This document shows positions 20,445 to 29,342 of a DNA stretch of 64,000 nucleotides, piece after piece; position 1 is the first letter of the stretch; each line of letters starts with the position of its first letter. A program made the position numbers and the translations under genes. The notes beneath the pieces were generated by a model. It did not search any database. It saw nothing but the letters and a program-made list of their open reading frames with translations, and had not been told where the DNA came from. Source of the stretch: Sphingomonas sp. LHG3406-1 (GTDB lineage Bacteria; Pseudomonadota; Alphaproteobacteria; Sphingomonadales; Sphingomonadaceae); NCBI RefSeq assembly GCF_029637485.1, contig NZ_CP069128.1, forward strand, positions 186,001-250,000, in the 5' to 3' direction.

Positions 20445-20819
20445 CTAACGCCTCTCGAGGCGCTCCAGCCGCTCTTCCAAGCGGGAAAGCGCGGCGATGA
20501 TGCGCTCCTGCTCCTCGTGGGTGAACTCATGCTGGTTGCTCGTAACCCGCTCGATGAGCCGAACCACGATAAGCGGCGCGATGACGAACAAGGACAGGTG
20601 CATCAGCGAGACGGCGACGATCTTGCCGGGCACCGTCTTGGGACTGAGGTCGCCATAGCCGACCGACGTCGCGGTCGTCGCCGCCCAGTAGAGGCTGTCG
20701 AGGAATGGCTGCTGCTCGAAGACGGCGAAGGCGCCGGCGGCGAGCAGCAGGAGGCCGAGGTAGATGGCGGCCACTTCCTTCAGCGTGTCGGTGGCGGAGC
20801 GCAGCTTGTGCAAGGCCAT
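20445..20819 (-). CDS. Two-TM potassium channel protein
   Basis: A 124-residue subunit of a tetrameric K+ channel. Helix 1 is at about residues 15-34, the pore loop follows with the selectivity filter SVGYGD (52-57, in SLYWAATTATSVGYGD), and helix 2 is at 66-88. There is no RCK/TrkA-N domain; instead the C-terminus is a charged coiled coil (QERIIAALSRLEERLERLER). The frame is open upstream, but the ATG at 20819 starts the conserved part. It lies five bases after the ATP-grasp gene, so it is part of that operon. Confidence 0.9.
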   Translation of the reverse strand: MALHKLRSATDTLKEVAAIYLGLLLLAAGAFAVFEQQPFLDSLYWAATTATSVGYGDLSPKTVPGKIVAVSLMHLSLFVIAPLIVVRLIERVTSNQHEFTHEEQERIIAALSRLEERLERLERR

Positions 20820-20824
20820 GCGCG

Positions 20825-21967
20825 TCAGCCTTCGATGATGTGGGGCACGAAGCGCGCTTCGTCGCCGGTGATCCGGCTGCCTTCGCGAATGCCGAGTCCG
20901 GCCGCCTCGCCGCCCACGGTCCACACGCCGAGGACGGGATAGGCGCCGCCGAAGGCGGGCAGGTCGTAAAGCGCCTGATACACTTTGCCGAAGCTGTCGT
21001 AGGGCCCGTCCGAGCGCAGGGTCTCGCGGTCGTCTTCGACAATCGTGACGTTGGCGCCTTCGCGGGCGAGGATCGGCTTCTCAACATGGCGAGGGCCGGC
21101 GGCTTCCGGGCTCCAGCCTGCGGGGAGGAGGTTGGGGTGCCTGGGCTCCAGCTCCCACAGCAGGGGCAGGATGGCCTTGTTCGACCAGAGCGCCTTCCAG
21201 ATGGGCTCGATCCACAGGGTAGCATCCAGCCGGCGGACGATGTCGCGACCGTAATCCTCGGCGAGAATCCACTCCCACGGGTAGAGCTTGAAGATGGCCG
21301 TGATGAGATAATCTTCCTCGTCGACGATCCGCCCTTCGCCGTCGATCCCGATCCGCTCGATCAAGACTCCGCGGGTCTCGAGACCCGCCTGTTCGGCGAG
21401 GTCGCGCATGTAGGTGGCGGTAACCGTGTCCTCGTGAAGGTCGTCAGCATGGTGGGTGACCCACAAACGCCCCCCGAGGTCGCGGGCCATGTAGCGCCAG
21501 CGGTCGATCAATTTGTCGTGGAGCGAGGTGAACTGGTCGTCTTCCGGAAAGACCTCTTCCTTCCACTGCCATTGCACCACCCCGCATTCGAGCATCGAGG
21601 TCGGCGTGTCGCAGTTGTATTCGAACAGCTTGGGCTCGCCCTCGCCGGTCCAGCCGAAGTCGAAGCGGCCATAGTCGAGCGCCGGCCGGTCGCGCTTCCA
21701 TTCGGCGAGGATCGGGTCGATCGCCCAATCCGGAAGGCCGAAGCGGGCCAGTTTCTCCGGGTGGCGGGCAAGATGGTCGCCGGCCTTGAGGAACAGCTCG
21801 TGGCAGCGCTCGGCAGCGGCTTCGAGGGTCTCGATTTGCTTGAGCGTGAAGACGTAGGCGGCGCTTTCGTCCCAATAGGGCTTGCCGTCCTGCGTGTGCC
21901 AGACCAGCCCCTGTTCCTCGACGATGCGTTGCCAGCCTTCGCGAGGGCGAAGTGACCTGCGCTCCAT
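20825..21967 (-). CDS. Glutathionylspermidine-synthase-like ATP-grasp ligase (YgiC/YjfC type)
   Basis: A 380-residue ligase of the glutathionylspermidine synthase preATP-grasp/ATP-grasp family without the amidase domain. It opens MERRSLRPREGWQRIVEEQG and has the family pieces ALDYGRFDFGWTGEGEPKLF, EYNCDTPTSMLE (metal/ATP acid residues), YPWEWI and the end FVPHIIEG. The known E. coli relatives YgiC and YjfC lack glutathionylspermidine synthase activity, so it probably joins an amine or amino group to another peptide-like substrate. Its ATG overlaps the stop of an upstream lipoprotein (TGATG). Neighbours DUF350, lipoprotein and K+ channel place its action at the membrane. Confidence 0.9.
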   Translation of the reverse strand: MERRSLRPREGWQRIVEEQGLVWHTQDGKPYWDESAAYVFTLKQIETLEAAAERCHELFLKAGDHLARHPEKLARFGLPDWAIDPILAEWKRDRPALDYGRFDFGWTGEGEPKLFEYNCDTPTSMLECGVVQWQWKEEVFPEDDQFTSLHDKLIDRWRYMARDLGGRLWVTHHADDLHEDTVTATYMRDLAEQAGLETRGVLIERIGIDGEGRIVDEEDYLITAIFKLYPWEWILAEDYGRDIVRRLDATLWIEPIWKALWSNKAILPLLWELEPRHPNLLPAGWSPEAAGPRHVEKPILAREGANVTIVEDDRETLRSDGPYDSFGKVYQALYDLPAFGGAYPVLGVWTVGGEAAGLGIREGSRITGDEARFVPHIIEG

Positions 21968-22347
21968 CAGCCGCCGCGGCCGAAACTGCGCGAGCTGCTG
22001 CCGAGGCCGCCGCGCGAGACGGCGCTGGAGCGGGTCATGTTGCTGCTCGGCGGCGCCGAGGTGTAGCCCGACAGCGGCGAGCGGCTGACGAACTTCGCAT
22101 ATTTCGGGTCCCGGACATTATCGTAATAATAAGGGATGGGGCTTCCCCGGCGCAGGTAGAGGAAGGCGAAGCCGCCGCCGCCGCTCCGCCCGTTGCTGCA
22201 ATATTGGTCGGCGATGCGGTCGCCGTCATCGTCGACGCAGATGCGCGTGTTCTGCTGGGCGAGCATGTCGTTGGAGCGGCTGTCGCAGCCCGAAAGGCCG
22301 GTCAGCGTGGCGGCGAGGCTGGCGGTGATGGTGAGCTTGCGCGGCAT
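21967..22347 (-). CDS. Lipoprotein preceding the ATP-grasp ligase (YjfM/YgiB position)
   Basis: A 126-residue protein with an N-terminal signal ending in LSGC ([20 protein letters not shown], then Cys21). The mature part has CVDDDGDRIADQYC, a Gly-rich stretch, aromatic YYYDNVRDPKY and a Ser/Gly-rich tail ending in RSFGRGG. In E. coli the YgiC and YjfC ligases are each preceded by a DUF1190 lipoprotein (YgiB, YjfM); this gene sits in the same place and has a similar make-up, but I cannot show homology. It could be the target or anchor of the ligase. Three bases separate it from the DUF350 stop. Confidence 0.78.
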   Translation of the reverse strand: MPRKLTITASLAATLTGLSGCDSRSNDMLAQQNTRICVDDDGDRIADQYCSNGRSGGGGFAFLYLRRGSPIPYYYDNVRDPKYAKFVSRSPLSGYTSAPPSSNMTRSSAVSRGGLGSSSRSFGRGG

Positions 22348-22350
22348 GGG

Positions 22351-22767
22351 TCAGGGGACCATGCAGGCGGCTTGGAGCACGCCGATGCCGACGCCGATGC
22401 CGCCGACGAAGATGCCGCTCGAGGTGCAGCCTTCCTCGATCCTGCTGGAGATGCCGCGGAACAGGAGGCGGGCGATGACGACGAACACGAGCAGCTGGAC
22501 GATGGCCGCGACCGCGCCCCACAGCAGCATGTCGGGAATGGAGACGCTGTTGGCGATGACCATCGCGACCGGCAAGGCGAAGCCGAGGAAGGTGCCGGTC
22601 AGCTGGAGGGCCGCGGCATTGTTGCCTTGGCCGATCAGCTCCAGCTCGCGGTGCGGGGTCAGGCGCACGTAGATGGCGAGGAAGATGCCCGCGAGCAGCA
22701 GCGCCGCGCCGAAGTAAGCGAAGAAGTGCGGCAGCACTCCGGTGAAATAGCCGATGGTCCCGTCCAC
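22351..22767 (-). CDS. DUF350 membrane protein (YjfL-like)
   Basis: A 138-residue protein with four hydrophobic segments in two repeats, the DUF350 layout. The first is GYFTGVLPHFFAYFGAALLL, the second carries polar Gly/Asn residues (LQLTGTFLGFALPVAMVIAN), and the end is GIFVGGIGVGIGVLQAACMV. I start it at the GTG at 22767, with AGGGGG upstream; the open frame continues 87 codons further but that part looks like noncoding sequence overlapping the divergent promoter. It heads the operon with lipoprotein, ATP-grasp ligase, K+ channel and thpR. E. coli YjfL is next to YjfM and YjfC. Confidence 0.84.
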   Translation of the reverse strand: MDGTIGYFTGVLPHFFAYFGAALLLAGIFLAIYVRLTPHRELELIGQGNNAAALQLTGTFLGFALPVAMVIANSVSIPDMLLWGAVAAIVQLLVFVVIARLLFRGISSRIEEGCTSSGIFVGGIGVGIGVLQAACMVP

Positions 22768-22911
22768 TGCCCGTCTAGCCCCCTGCAGTTGTTCGCGCTT
22801 CTTCGTAATGAGGCTGCCGTTCGCTGCAAGGGCCGATGTAGGCAGGCAAGCCGCTCGAGAGTGGTAGCTTCTACTCACATGTAAGTAGGTCGTTTCGTGG
22901 ACGAAAATTCC

Positions 22912-22941
22912 TTGAAACCTTTGTGTGCCTCTCCGATATAT
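22912..22941 (+). promoter_or_regulatory. Sigma70-type promoter of the ybhL-like gene
   Basis: TTGAAA at 22912-22917 and (G)ATATAT at 22935/36-22941 with a 17-18 base spacer. This is the most consensus-like sigma70 promoter in the window. The expected start, about 22949, would put the downstream hairpin right at the transcript's 5' end. Confidence 0.6.
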
Positions 22942-22949
22942 GGTCACGT

Positions 22950-22972
22950 GGACGGGCCATCTTGGTCCGCCG
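22950..22972 (+). ncRNA. Leader hairpin, possible ybhL RNA motif
   Basis: GGGCC, loop ATCTT, GGTCC at 22954-22968, flanked by GUGGAC and GCCGAC, ends about 15 bases before the start codon of a YbhL/BI-1 gene and just before its GGAG. A hairpin leader upstream of ybhL was described in alphaproteobacteria (ybhL motif). Position, size and gene match; the sequence match is from memory and needs a covariance search. Confidence 0.5.
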
Positions 22973-22987
22973 ACAATGGAGCATAAA

Positions 22988-23725
22988 ATGCAGAACTGGT
23001 CTGACCCGCGCACGACGACCGCCGCCAACCCGGCCGTCTCGGTCGGCGTTCCGCGCGCCGCCCGCGATGCGGGCCTGCGGTCCTACATGCTTAGCGTTTA
23101 CAACTACATGGCCTCGGGCGTGCTGCTTACCGGCATTGTCGCTTACAGCCTCGCCGCAACTGGCGTTGCCCAAGCGATCTGGAGTGGCGGTGGAATTCTT
23201 CGCTACGCCATCATCTTCGCACCGCTGATCATGGTCATGGTTATGGGCTTCCGTTTCCAGAAGATGTCGACGGCCGGCATGCAGGCCTTCTTCTGGGCGT
23301 TCGCCACCATCATGGGCGTGTCGATGTCGGTCATCCCGCTGATCTACAGCGGCAGCAGCATCGCGACGACCTTCTTCGCGACCGCCATCGCCTTCCTGTC
23401 GCTGAGTCTCTACGGCTACACGACTAAGAAGGACCTCAGCGGCCTTGGTACGTTCCTGATCATGGGCGTGGTCGGCCTCATCGTGGTGATGATCGCCAAC
23501 TGGTTCATCCAGTCGACGGCGCTCAGTATGGCGATCAGCGCCATCGGCGTGCTGCTGTTCGCTGGCCTCACTGCTTACGACACGCAGAAGATCAAGAGCA
23601 TGTACGCCCATGTCGCCGGCACCGACATGATGGGCAAGGTCGTGATCATGGGCGCGCTGACGCTCTATCTCGACTTCATCAACATGTTCCAGTTCCTCCT
23701 GAGCTTCCTCGGCAACCGCGAATAA
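22988..23725 (+). CDS. Bax inhibitor-1/YccA family membrane protein (YbhL-like)
   Basis: A 245-residue inner-membrane protein with seven hydrophobic helices. The start ATG at 22988 has GGAG seven bases upstream; longer frames run through the promoter. The N-terminal 30 residues are soluble (MQNWSDPRTTTAANPAVSVG), the body holds the BI-1 helices and the family end reads LTAYDTQKIKSMY, with the conserved acidic residues of the pH/calcium-gated leak (Asp in TAYDTQ and LYLDFINMF). In bacteria its role is poorly known; homologues leak Ca2+ or interact with membrane protease FtsH. A clear terminator follows. Confidence 0.93.
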   Translation: MQNWSDPRTTTAANPAVSVGVPRAARDAGLRSYMLSVYNYMASGVLLTGIVAYSLAATGVAQAIWSGGGILRYAIIFAPLIMVMVMGFRFQKMSTAGMQAFFWAFATIMGVSMSVIPLIYSGSSIATTFFATAIAFLSLSLYGYTTKKDLSGLGTFLIMGVVGLIVVMIANWFIQSTALSMAISAIGVLLFAGLTAYDTQKIKSMYAHVAGTDMMGKVVIMGALTLYLDFINMFQFLLSFLGNRE

Positions 23726-23750
23726 GCGCTGGCGAGAGTTGCGACGAAGA

Positions 23751-23783
23751 GGGCTCGGCGGGCGACCGCCGGGCCCTTTTTCT
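23751..23783 (+). terminator. Rho-independent terminator of the ybhL-like gene
   Basis: GGGCtCGGCGG at 23751-23761, loop GCGA, CCGCCGGGCCC at 23766-23776, then TTTTTCTT. One mismatch in an 11-base stem. It starts 25 bases after the stop codon. Confidence 0.88.
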
Positions 23784-23863
23784 TGCGCTCGGGCTAAGGG
23801 TGGAGCATCATCCCGCGCCGTGAGGGCCCATGGGGATGGGCCAGAAACAGGCAGGGGGAAGCA

Positions 23864-24673
23864 ATGCCTTATCGTCACGCGCACTGGTATATTCTCGCGC
23901 TATTTCCGCTGGCGGCGCTGGCCTTCTGGCCATCCTATGTCTCGACATTCTCGAGCGCGCCGTGGGAATATCATGCCCATGGCATGACCGCTTCGGCCTG
24001 GCTGGCGCTGCTGGCGGCGCAGAGCTGGTCGATCCACAACAACCGTCGGGCGACTCACCGGGCGGTGGGGCCGGCGATCCTGATCCTCTTCCCGCTGTTC
24101 ATGGCGGGCGGCGCGGGGATCTTCTTCGGCATGGCCGACCGCTATGCCGCCGGGGCGCCCTTCCAGGCCATGTGGGGTCCGGAACTCGCCTGGCTCGACT
24201 TCGCCGGTGTCGGAATGGTGGCCTTCTTCGTCTACCAGGGGCTGAAGCATCGGCGCGATGTCCGGCTTCACTCCGGTTACATGCTGGCGACCAGCATCGC
24301 ATTGCTGCCGCCCATCTTTGGCCGGCTGACGGGAATTCCGCTGGGCATTCGCGGGCCGGAGGATTTTGCCCGCCTGCATGTCGGCTTCCAGTCGGCCAAC
24401 GTGCTGGTCGCGGGAATCGCGCTCATGATCGCGATGCGGCAGAAGAAGGCCGGCAAGCCCTTCGCGCTGGCAGGCCTGGCAACGCTCGCCGCCGCCTTGC
24501 TGTTCGAATTTCCGGGCGGAACCGCGGCGTGGGAAGGCATCTATGCCCGCATCGCGCCGCTGCCCAGCATGCCGTTCATCGTCCTGGCGGGCGTGGTCGG
24601 GGTCGGCATAGCCGCCGCAGGCTGGATCGCCGGCAGGCGGCCGAGCATGGGCGGCGCGCTGCCCGCCGAGTGA
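23864..24673 (+). CDS. Multi-pass membrane protein of unknown function
   Basis: Unrecognised 269-residue protein with about seven hydrophobic helices. Starts MPYRHAHWYILALFPLAALA; histidines and aromatic residues recur in and next to the helices (WEYHAHGMTASAW, WSIHNNRRATHRAVG, RLHSGYMLATS, FARLHVGFQSA), which would suit haem or metal binding or proton transfer, but no known motif is complete. GGGGGAAGC lies just upstream of the ATG. It stands alone on the plus strand and is convergent with a dienelactone hydrolase gene four bases away. Confidence 0.82.
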   Translation: MPYRHAHWYILALFPLAALAFWPSYVSTFSSAPWEYHAHGMTASAWLALLAAQSWSIHNNRRATHRAVGPAILILFPLFMAGGAGIFFGMADRYAAGAPFQAMWGPELAWLDFAGVGMVAFFVYQGLKHRRDVRLHSGYMLATSIALLPPIFGRLTGIPLGIRGPEDFARLHVGFQSANVLVAGIALMIAMRQKKAGKPFALAGLATLAAALLFEFPGGTAAWEGIYARIAPLPSMPFIVLAGVVGVGIAAAGWIAGRRPSMGGALPAE

Positions 24674-24677
24674 CTGC

Positions 24678-25535
24678 TCAGCCGAGGTGGCGCTTGAAGA
24701 AACGCAGGGTCCGCTGCCAGCTCAGCTCGGCGGCGGCCTTGTCGTAGCGCTCGGCGCTGGTGTCGTTGTGGAAGGCGTGGTTGACGCCGTCGTAGAGCTG
24801 GAAGGTTACCGGCTTGCCGGCGGCGCGGAGCGCCTCGACCCAGGGAAAGCCGGTGCGATTCACCCGCTCGTCGAGGCCGGCGAGGTGGATGAGCAGCGGC
24901 GCCTGGACGCGTTCCGCCTGGCTGGGGTCGGGCGCGGTGCCATAATAGACGACCCCGGCGTCGAGGTCCGCGCCGGCATCGACCGCCAGGCGGTTGACGT
25001 AGGCACCGCCCCAGCAGAAGCCGACTGCCCCGACCTTCCCACCGCGACTGGAACCCGCAAGCTCGCGCAGCATGGCGACGCCCGCAGCACTGGCCGCGGC
25101 GAGGTCGAGCTTGCCGATCATCTCGCGCGCCTGGTCCTCGTTGGAGGGGGTGCCGCCGACGGGCGTCAGGAAGTCGGGCGCAACGGCGCGATAGCCGGCA
25201 AGAGCGGCGCGGCGAGCGACGTCGCGGGTATGTTCGTTGAGCCCGCGATTCTCGTGGATGACGATGACCGTCGGCTTGAGGCTGCGGCTGCGCGGCTCGG
25301 CGACATAGGCCCTGGTGCCGGCGATCGTGCGGTCGGCGGTGGTCAGGCGGCGGTCGTCGGCCGGAACGATGGCGGCGGCAGCCGGCGAGGCGGCGATGCT
25401 GCCGATCAGCGCCTCGGCGGCGGCGGCGCTGCCGGCCAGCGCAACCATGCGCGCCATGAAGTCCCGGCGTGGCATGCCTTCATGAGTGAAGCGGTCGTAA
25501 AGGGCGATGGCCTGGGCCTTGAGGTCTTCGGTCAT
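24678..25535 (-). CDS. Dienelactone hydrolase family protein with Tat signal
   Basis: An alpha/beta-hydrolase of 285 residues. The catalytic triad is visible: Cys174 in VGFCWGGAY, Asp in LAGLDERVNR and His in DGVNHAFHND; HENRGLNEHTRDVARR is the family's N-terminal fingerprint. Before the domain, PRRDFMARMVALAGSAAAAE (Arg23-Arg24) is a twin-arginine signal, so it is exported folded. Start ATG 25535 has AAAGGAG eight bases upstream. Classic members open dienelactones in chloroaromatic breakdown, but exported ones often act on other esters; substrate unknown. Confidence 0.92.
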   Translation of the reverse strand: MTEDLKAQAIALYDRFTHEGMPRRDFMARMVALAGSAAAAEALIGSIAASPAAAAIVPADDRRLTTADRTIAGTRAYVAEPRSRSLKPTVIVIHENRGLNEHTRDVARRAALAGYRAVAPDFLTPVGGTPSNEDQAREMIGKLDLAAASAAGVAMLRELAGSSRGGKVGAVGFCWGGAYVNRLAVDAGADLDAGVVYYGTAPDPSQAERVQAPLLIHLAGLDERVNRTGFPWVEALRAAGKPVTFQLYDGVNHAFHNDTSAERYDKAAAELSWQRTLRFFKRHLG

Positions 25536-25570
25536 GGTGCGCACTCCTTTCGTCGATGCCGTGGCTGACC

Positions 25571-25640
25571 CGGCGTCCCGCTCATTCGATCTCTAAACGC
25601 GCAAACGGCAAGCGGGACCCGGCCCAAAGCCCGGGTGACG
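25571..25640. repeat. REP-like intergenic repeat, copy 2 (inverted)
   Basis: The right end (CCCGGGTGACG, 25630-25640) is the reverse complement of the CGTCACCC-GGG edge found at 12169 and 35925, and the left part has GTCCCGCT facing AGCGGGAC. It lies upstream of the dienelactone hydrolase start and after the GST stop. Divergent copy; boundaries approximate. Confidence 0.5.
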
Positions 25641-25651
25641 AACAGACGCTG

Positions 25652-26275
25652 CTAGGCCTGCGCCTTCAGCGCTTCCGCGGCTTCGGCATCGAGCGTCTTG
25701 GCCCGGCGATAGGCATCGCGGTCGGTGCAGCGCGCGACGTAGGAAGCAAAGGGCTCACGCGGCTCCAGTTGGCCGAACATCATTATGAACCCGAGTTCGG
25801 AGGCGAGGTAGAGGTCGGCGGCGCTGAACCGGCCGGTCACATAGTCGCGGCCCTCCAGCATCCTGGTCAGCGCGGCGAAGGTGGTCTCGTGATTGCCGAA
25901 GCCGAACATGCCCTGCTTGTCCTTCGGCACTTCGAAGTTGACTGCCTTTAGGCTGAACGCCTGCTCGAGCGGTCCCGCGGCGAAGAACAGGAAACGGTAA
26001 TAGTCGGCACGATCGGCGAGCGCCGGCGCGAGGCCCGCCGCAGGGAAGGCGTCGGCGAGATAAGCGCAGATCGCCGCCACCTCGGTCACAACCTTCTCGC
26101 CGTGGCGGATCGCCGGGACCTTGCCCATCGGATTAATTGACAGATAGGGCTCGGCCTTCGTCGTCCCGCCGTAGCTGAGAAATTCCGCCGTGTAGGGCAC
26201 GCCGACCTCCTCCAGCATCCAGCGGACCATCTGCCCGCGCGACTGAGGGTTGGTGTAGAAGATTAGGTCGGTCAT
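25652..26275 (-). CDS. Glutathione S-transferase family protein
   Basis: A 207-residue two-domain GST. The thioredoxin-like N-terminal domain begins LIFYTNPQSRGQMVRWMLEE, with SRGQ at the position of the catalytic Ser/Cys, the cis-Pro in MGKVPAI and the gamma-glutamyl-binding VVTEVAAIC. The C-terminal helical domain carries the GRFSAADLYLASEL N-capping motif. It resembles the small bacterial GSTs that detoxify electrophiles, with no more precise assignment possible. Single gene between a hydrolase and a broken deacetylase on the same strand. Confidence 0.92.
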   Translation of the reverse strand: MTDLIFYTNPQSRGQMVRWMLEEVGVPYTAEFLSYGGTTKAEPYLSINPMGKVPAIRHGEKVVTEVAAICAYLADAFPAAGLAPALADRADYYRFLFFAAGPLEQAFSLKAVNFEVPKDKQGMFGFGNHETTFAALTRMLEGRDYVTGRFSAADLYLASELGFIMMFGQLEPREPFASYVARCTDRDAYRRAKTLDAEAAEALKAQA

Positions 26276-26310
26276 GGCGCTTCCCCTTGCCAGAACGAAA
26301 GAAGAACAGG

Positions 26311-27020
26311 CTAGCTGGCCGGCCGCCCCAGCGCAAGCAGCTCGCTGATGGTCACGATGCGATAGCCGCTGGCCTTCAGCCCGGCCACGACCAGCGGCAA
26401 GGCCTCGCGTCCCTGCGCATTGGCCGAATACATGGGGTGGATGAGAAGGATCGAGCCGGGCTTCACCTCGGCCAGCATGGCGGCGGCGAAGGCCTTTGGT
26501 CCGGCGGTGCCGGTCGGATCGATGACGTCCGCCATGACCAGCCTGTAGCCGCGCTGCCGGAGGACGTAGGGAAGGGTGAGCAGCTTCTTGCCATAGGGCG
26601 CTCGGAACAGGCGATTGTCATTGCCGCCAGCGGTGCGGATCAGGGCCGCGGTCCGGTCGACCTCCTCGGCCGCAAGCCCGGCGTCACCCCGGCCATCCGG
26701 ACATGGCTCCAGCTGTGGTTGCCAAGCTCCATGCCTTCGGCAAGCAGGAGGCGCAGCAGTTCGGGCCGCCGCTCGGCTTCCTGGCCGACGACGAAATAGG
26801 TTGCCTTCGCCCCGGCCGCCCTCAGCACCGGGAGGGTCGCCGCGACGCCCGCTTCGGTCGGCCCGTCGTCGAAACTCAGCGCAACGATCTTCTCCGCTGT
26901 CTCGACACGGCAGAAACTGGGCAGGATCAGCGAAAAACAGCGCTGCCGGCTGAGGTGGAAGAGACCGCCGGCGGCAAGCAGCAGGACCAAGCCTGCGACC
27001 ATCCACCGGCGGCGGTTCAT
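26311..27020 (-). pseudogene. Polysaccharide deacetylase (NodB domain), frameshifted
   Basis: Two frames together make one protein of about 235 residues. The first frame (27020 to 26640) has an N-terminal membrane anchor (MVAGLVLLLAAGGLFHL), the catalytic-Asp motif LSFDDGPTEAG and the zinc motif GNHSWSHVR. After VRMAGVTPGL it goes off into a basic, unrelated tail and stops. The second frame carries the rest: AAEEVDRTAALIRTAGG, motif 3 RAPYGKK and motif 5 ILLIHPM, ending near ISELLALG. The shift lies at about 26673-26693, and one missing base explains it. Either a recent pseudogene or a sequencing error; as written, no active enzyme is made. Confidence 0.85.
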
Positions 27021-27023
27021 TCC

Positions 27024-28715
<1,692 letters not shown>

Positions 28716-28793
28716 GGTCGTAACTCCAAGGTGATCAGAAGCGTGCTGTTCATGCGCCTGCGCGAAGCCAGAGAAAAGGGGGCAGATGCGCAG

Positions 28794-28823
28794 TTGACGG
28801 CTCGAACGGCTCCGCTGTATTGA
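28794..28823 (+). promoter_or_regulatory. Candidate promoter of the 28850 lipoprotein gene
   Basis: TTGACG at 28794-28799, an 18-base spacer and TATTGA at 28818-28823. The -10 lies inside the left arm of a 12-base palindrome. Both hexamers are imperfect; support is the position 27-56 bases before the start codon. Confidence 0.4.
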
Positions 28824-28841
28824 TCTAATAATACAGCGGAG
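28810..28841 (+). promoter_or_regulatory. 12-bp perfect inverted repeat over the -10 and Shine-Dalgarno region
   Basis: CTCCGCTGTATT at 28810-28821 and AATACAGCGGAG at 28830-28841 are exact inverted copies around the 8-base spacer GATCTAAT. The right arm holds the GGAG of the Shine-Dalgarno sequence GGAGGG (28838-28843). As DNA it could be an operator covering the -10; as RNA, if transcription starts upstream, its hairpin would hide the ribosome site. Confidence 0.7.
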
Positions 28842-28849
28842 GGATGGCG

Positions 28850-29323
28850 ATGAGGATGATTCTGGCTTGTGGCGCGCTGCTGGTGCTGGCCTCCTGCGAC
28901 GCCGAGATGACGACGCCCGCCGAAGGCGACGAGAAGGTAAAGATGGCCGCCGACGCCGACGGCCGCGTCTCCTTCGACATGCCTTTCGCAAAAGGCGAGA
29001 TCAAGCTTCCGGCCAAGATGCTGGCGGAGACCGACTTCAACATCGATGGCGTGAAGATGGTCCCGGGCGGGACGATCACTGGCTTCAACCTTGATGCCGA
29101 TAAGAACCAGCCGGCGAGGGTCAACCTGACCTTTGCCGCGCCGACCTCGCCCGAAGCGGTGAAGGCCTATTTCGTCGAGCAGTTCAGGGCCAAGGAAATG
29201 GAACTCAAGGAAACGGCAGAGGGACTTTCCGGCGTGTCGAAGGAAGGGGACAAGTTCCTGATGACCTTCGTGCCGCAAGGAAGCGGGACCTCGGGAAGCA
29301 TCCGGATCGACTCCCAGTCCTGA
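28850..29323 (+). CDS. Putative lipoprotein
   Basis: Unrecognised 157-residue protein. ATGs occur at 28844, 28850 and 28856; 28850 has the best spacing from GGAGGG. The signal MRMILACGALLVLASC ends in lipobox LASC. The mature protein has alternating short strands (GRVSFDMPFAKGEIKLPAKM, GVKMVPGGTITGFNLDADK) and a helix ending AVKAYFVEQFRAKEMEL, then GSIRIDSQ. This looks like a small alpha/beta periplasmic domain. It is divergent from the M28 peptidase, and its expression is probably controlled by the palindrome just upstream. Confidence 0.8.
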   Translation: MRMILACGALLVLASCDAEMTTPAEGDEKVKMAADADGRVSFDMPFAKGEIKLPAKMLAETDFNIDGVKMVPGGTITGFNLDADKNQPARVNLTFAAPTSPEAVKAYFVEQFRAKEMELKETAEGLSGVSKEGDKFLMTFVPQGSGTSGSIRIDSQS

Positions 29324-29342
29324 TCCGCTTTGCGGGTGATGG

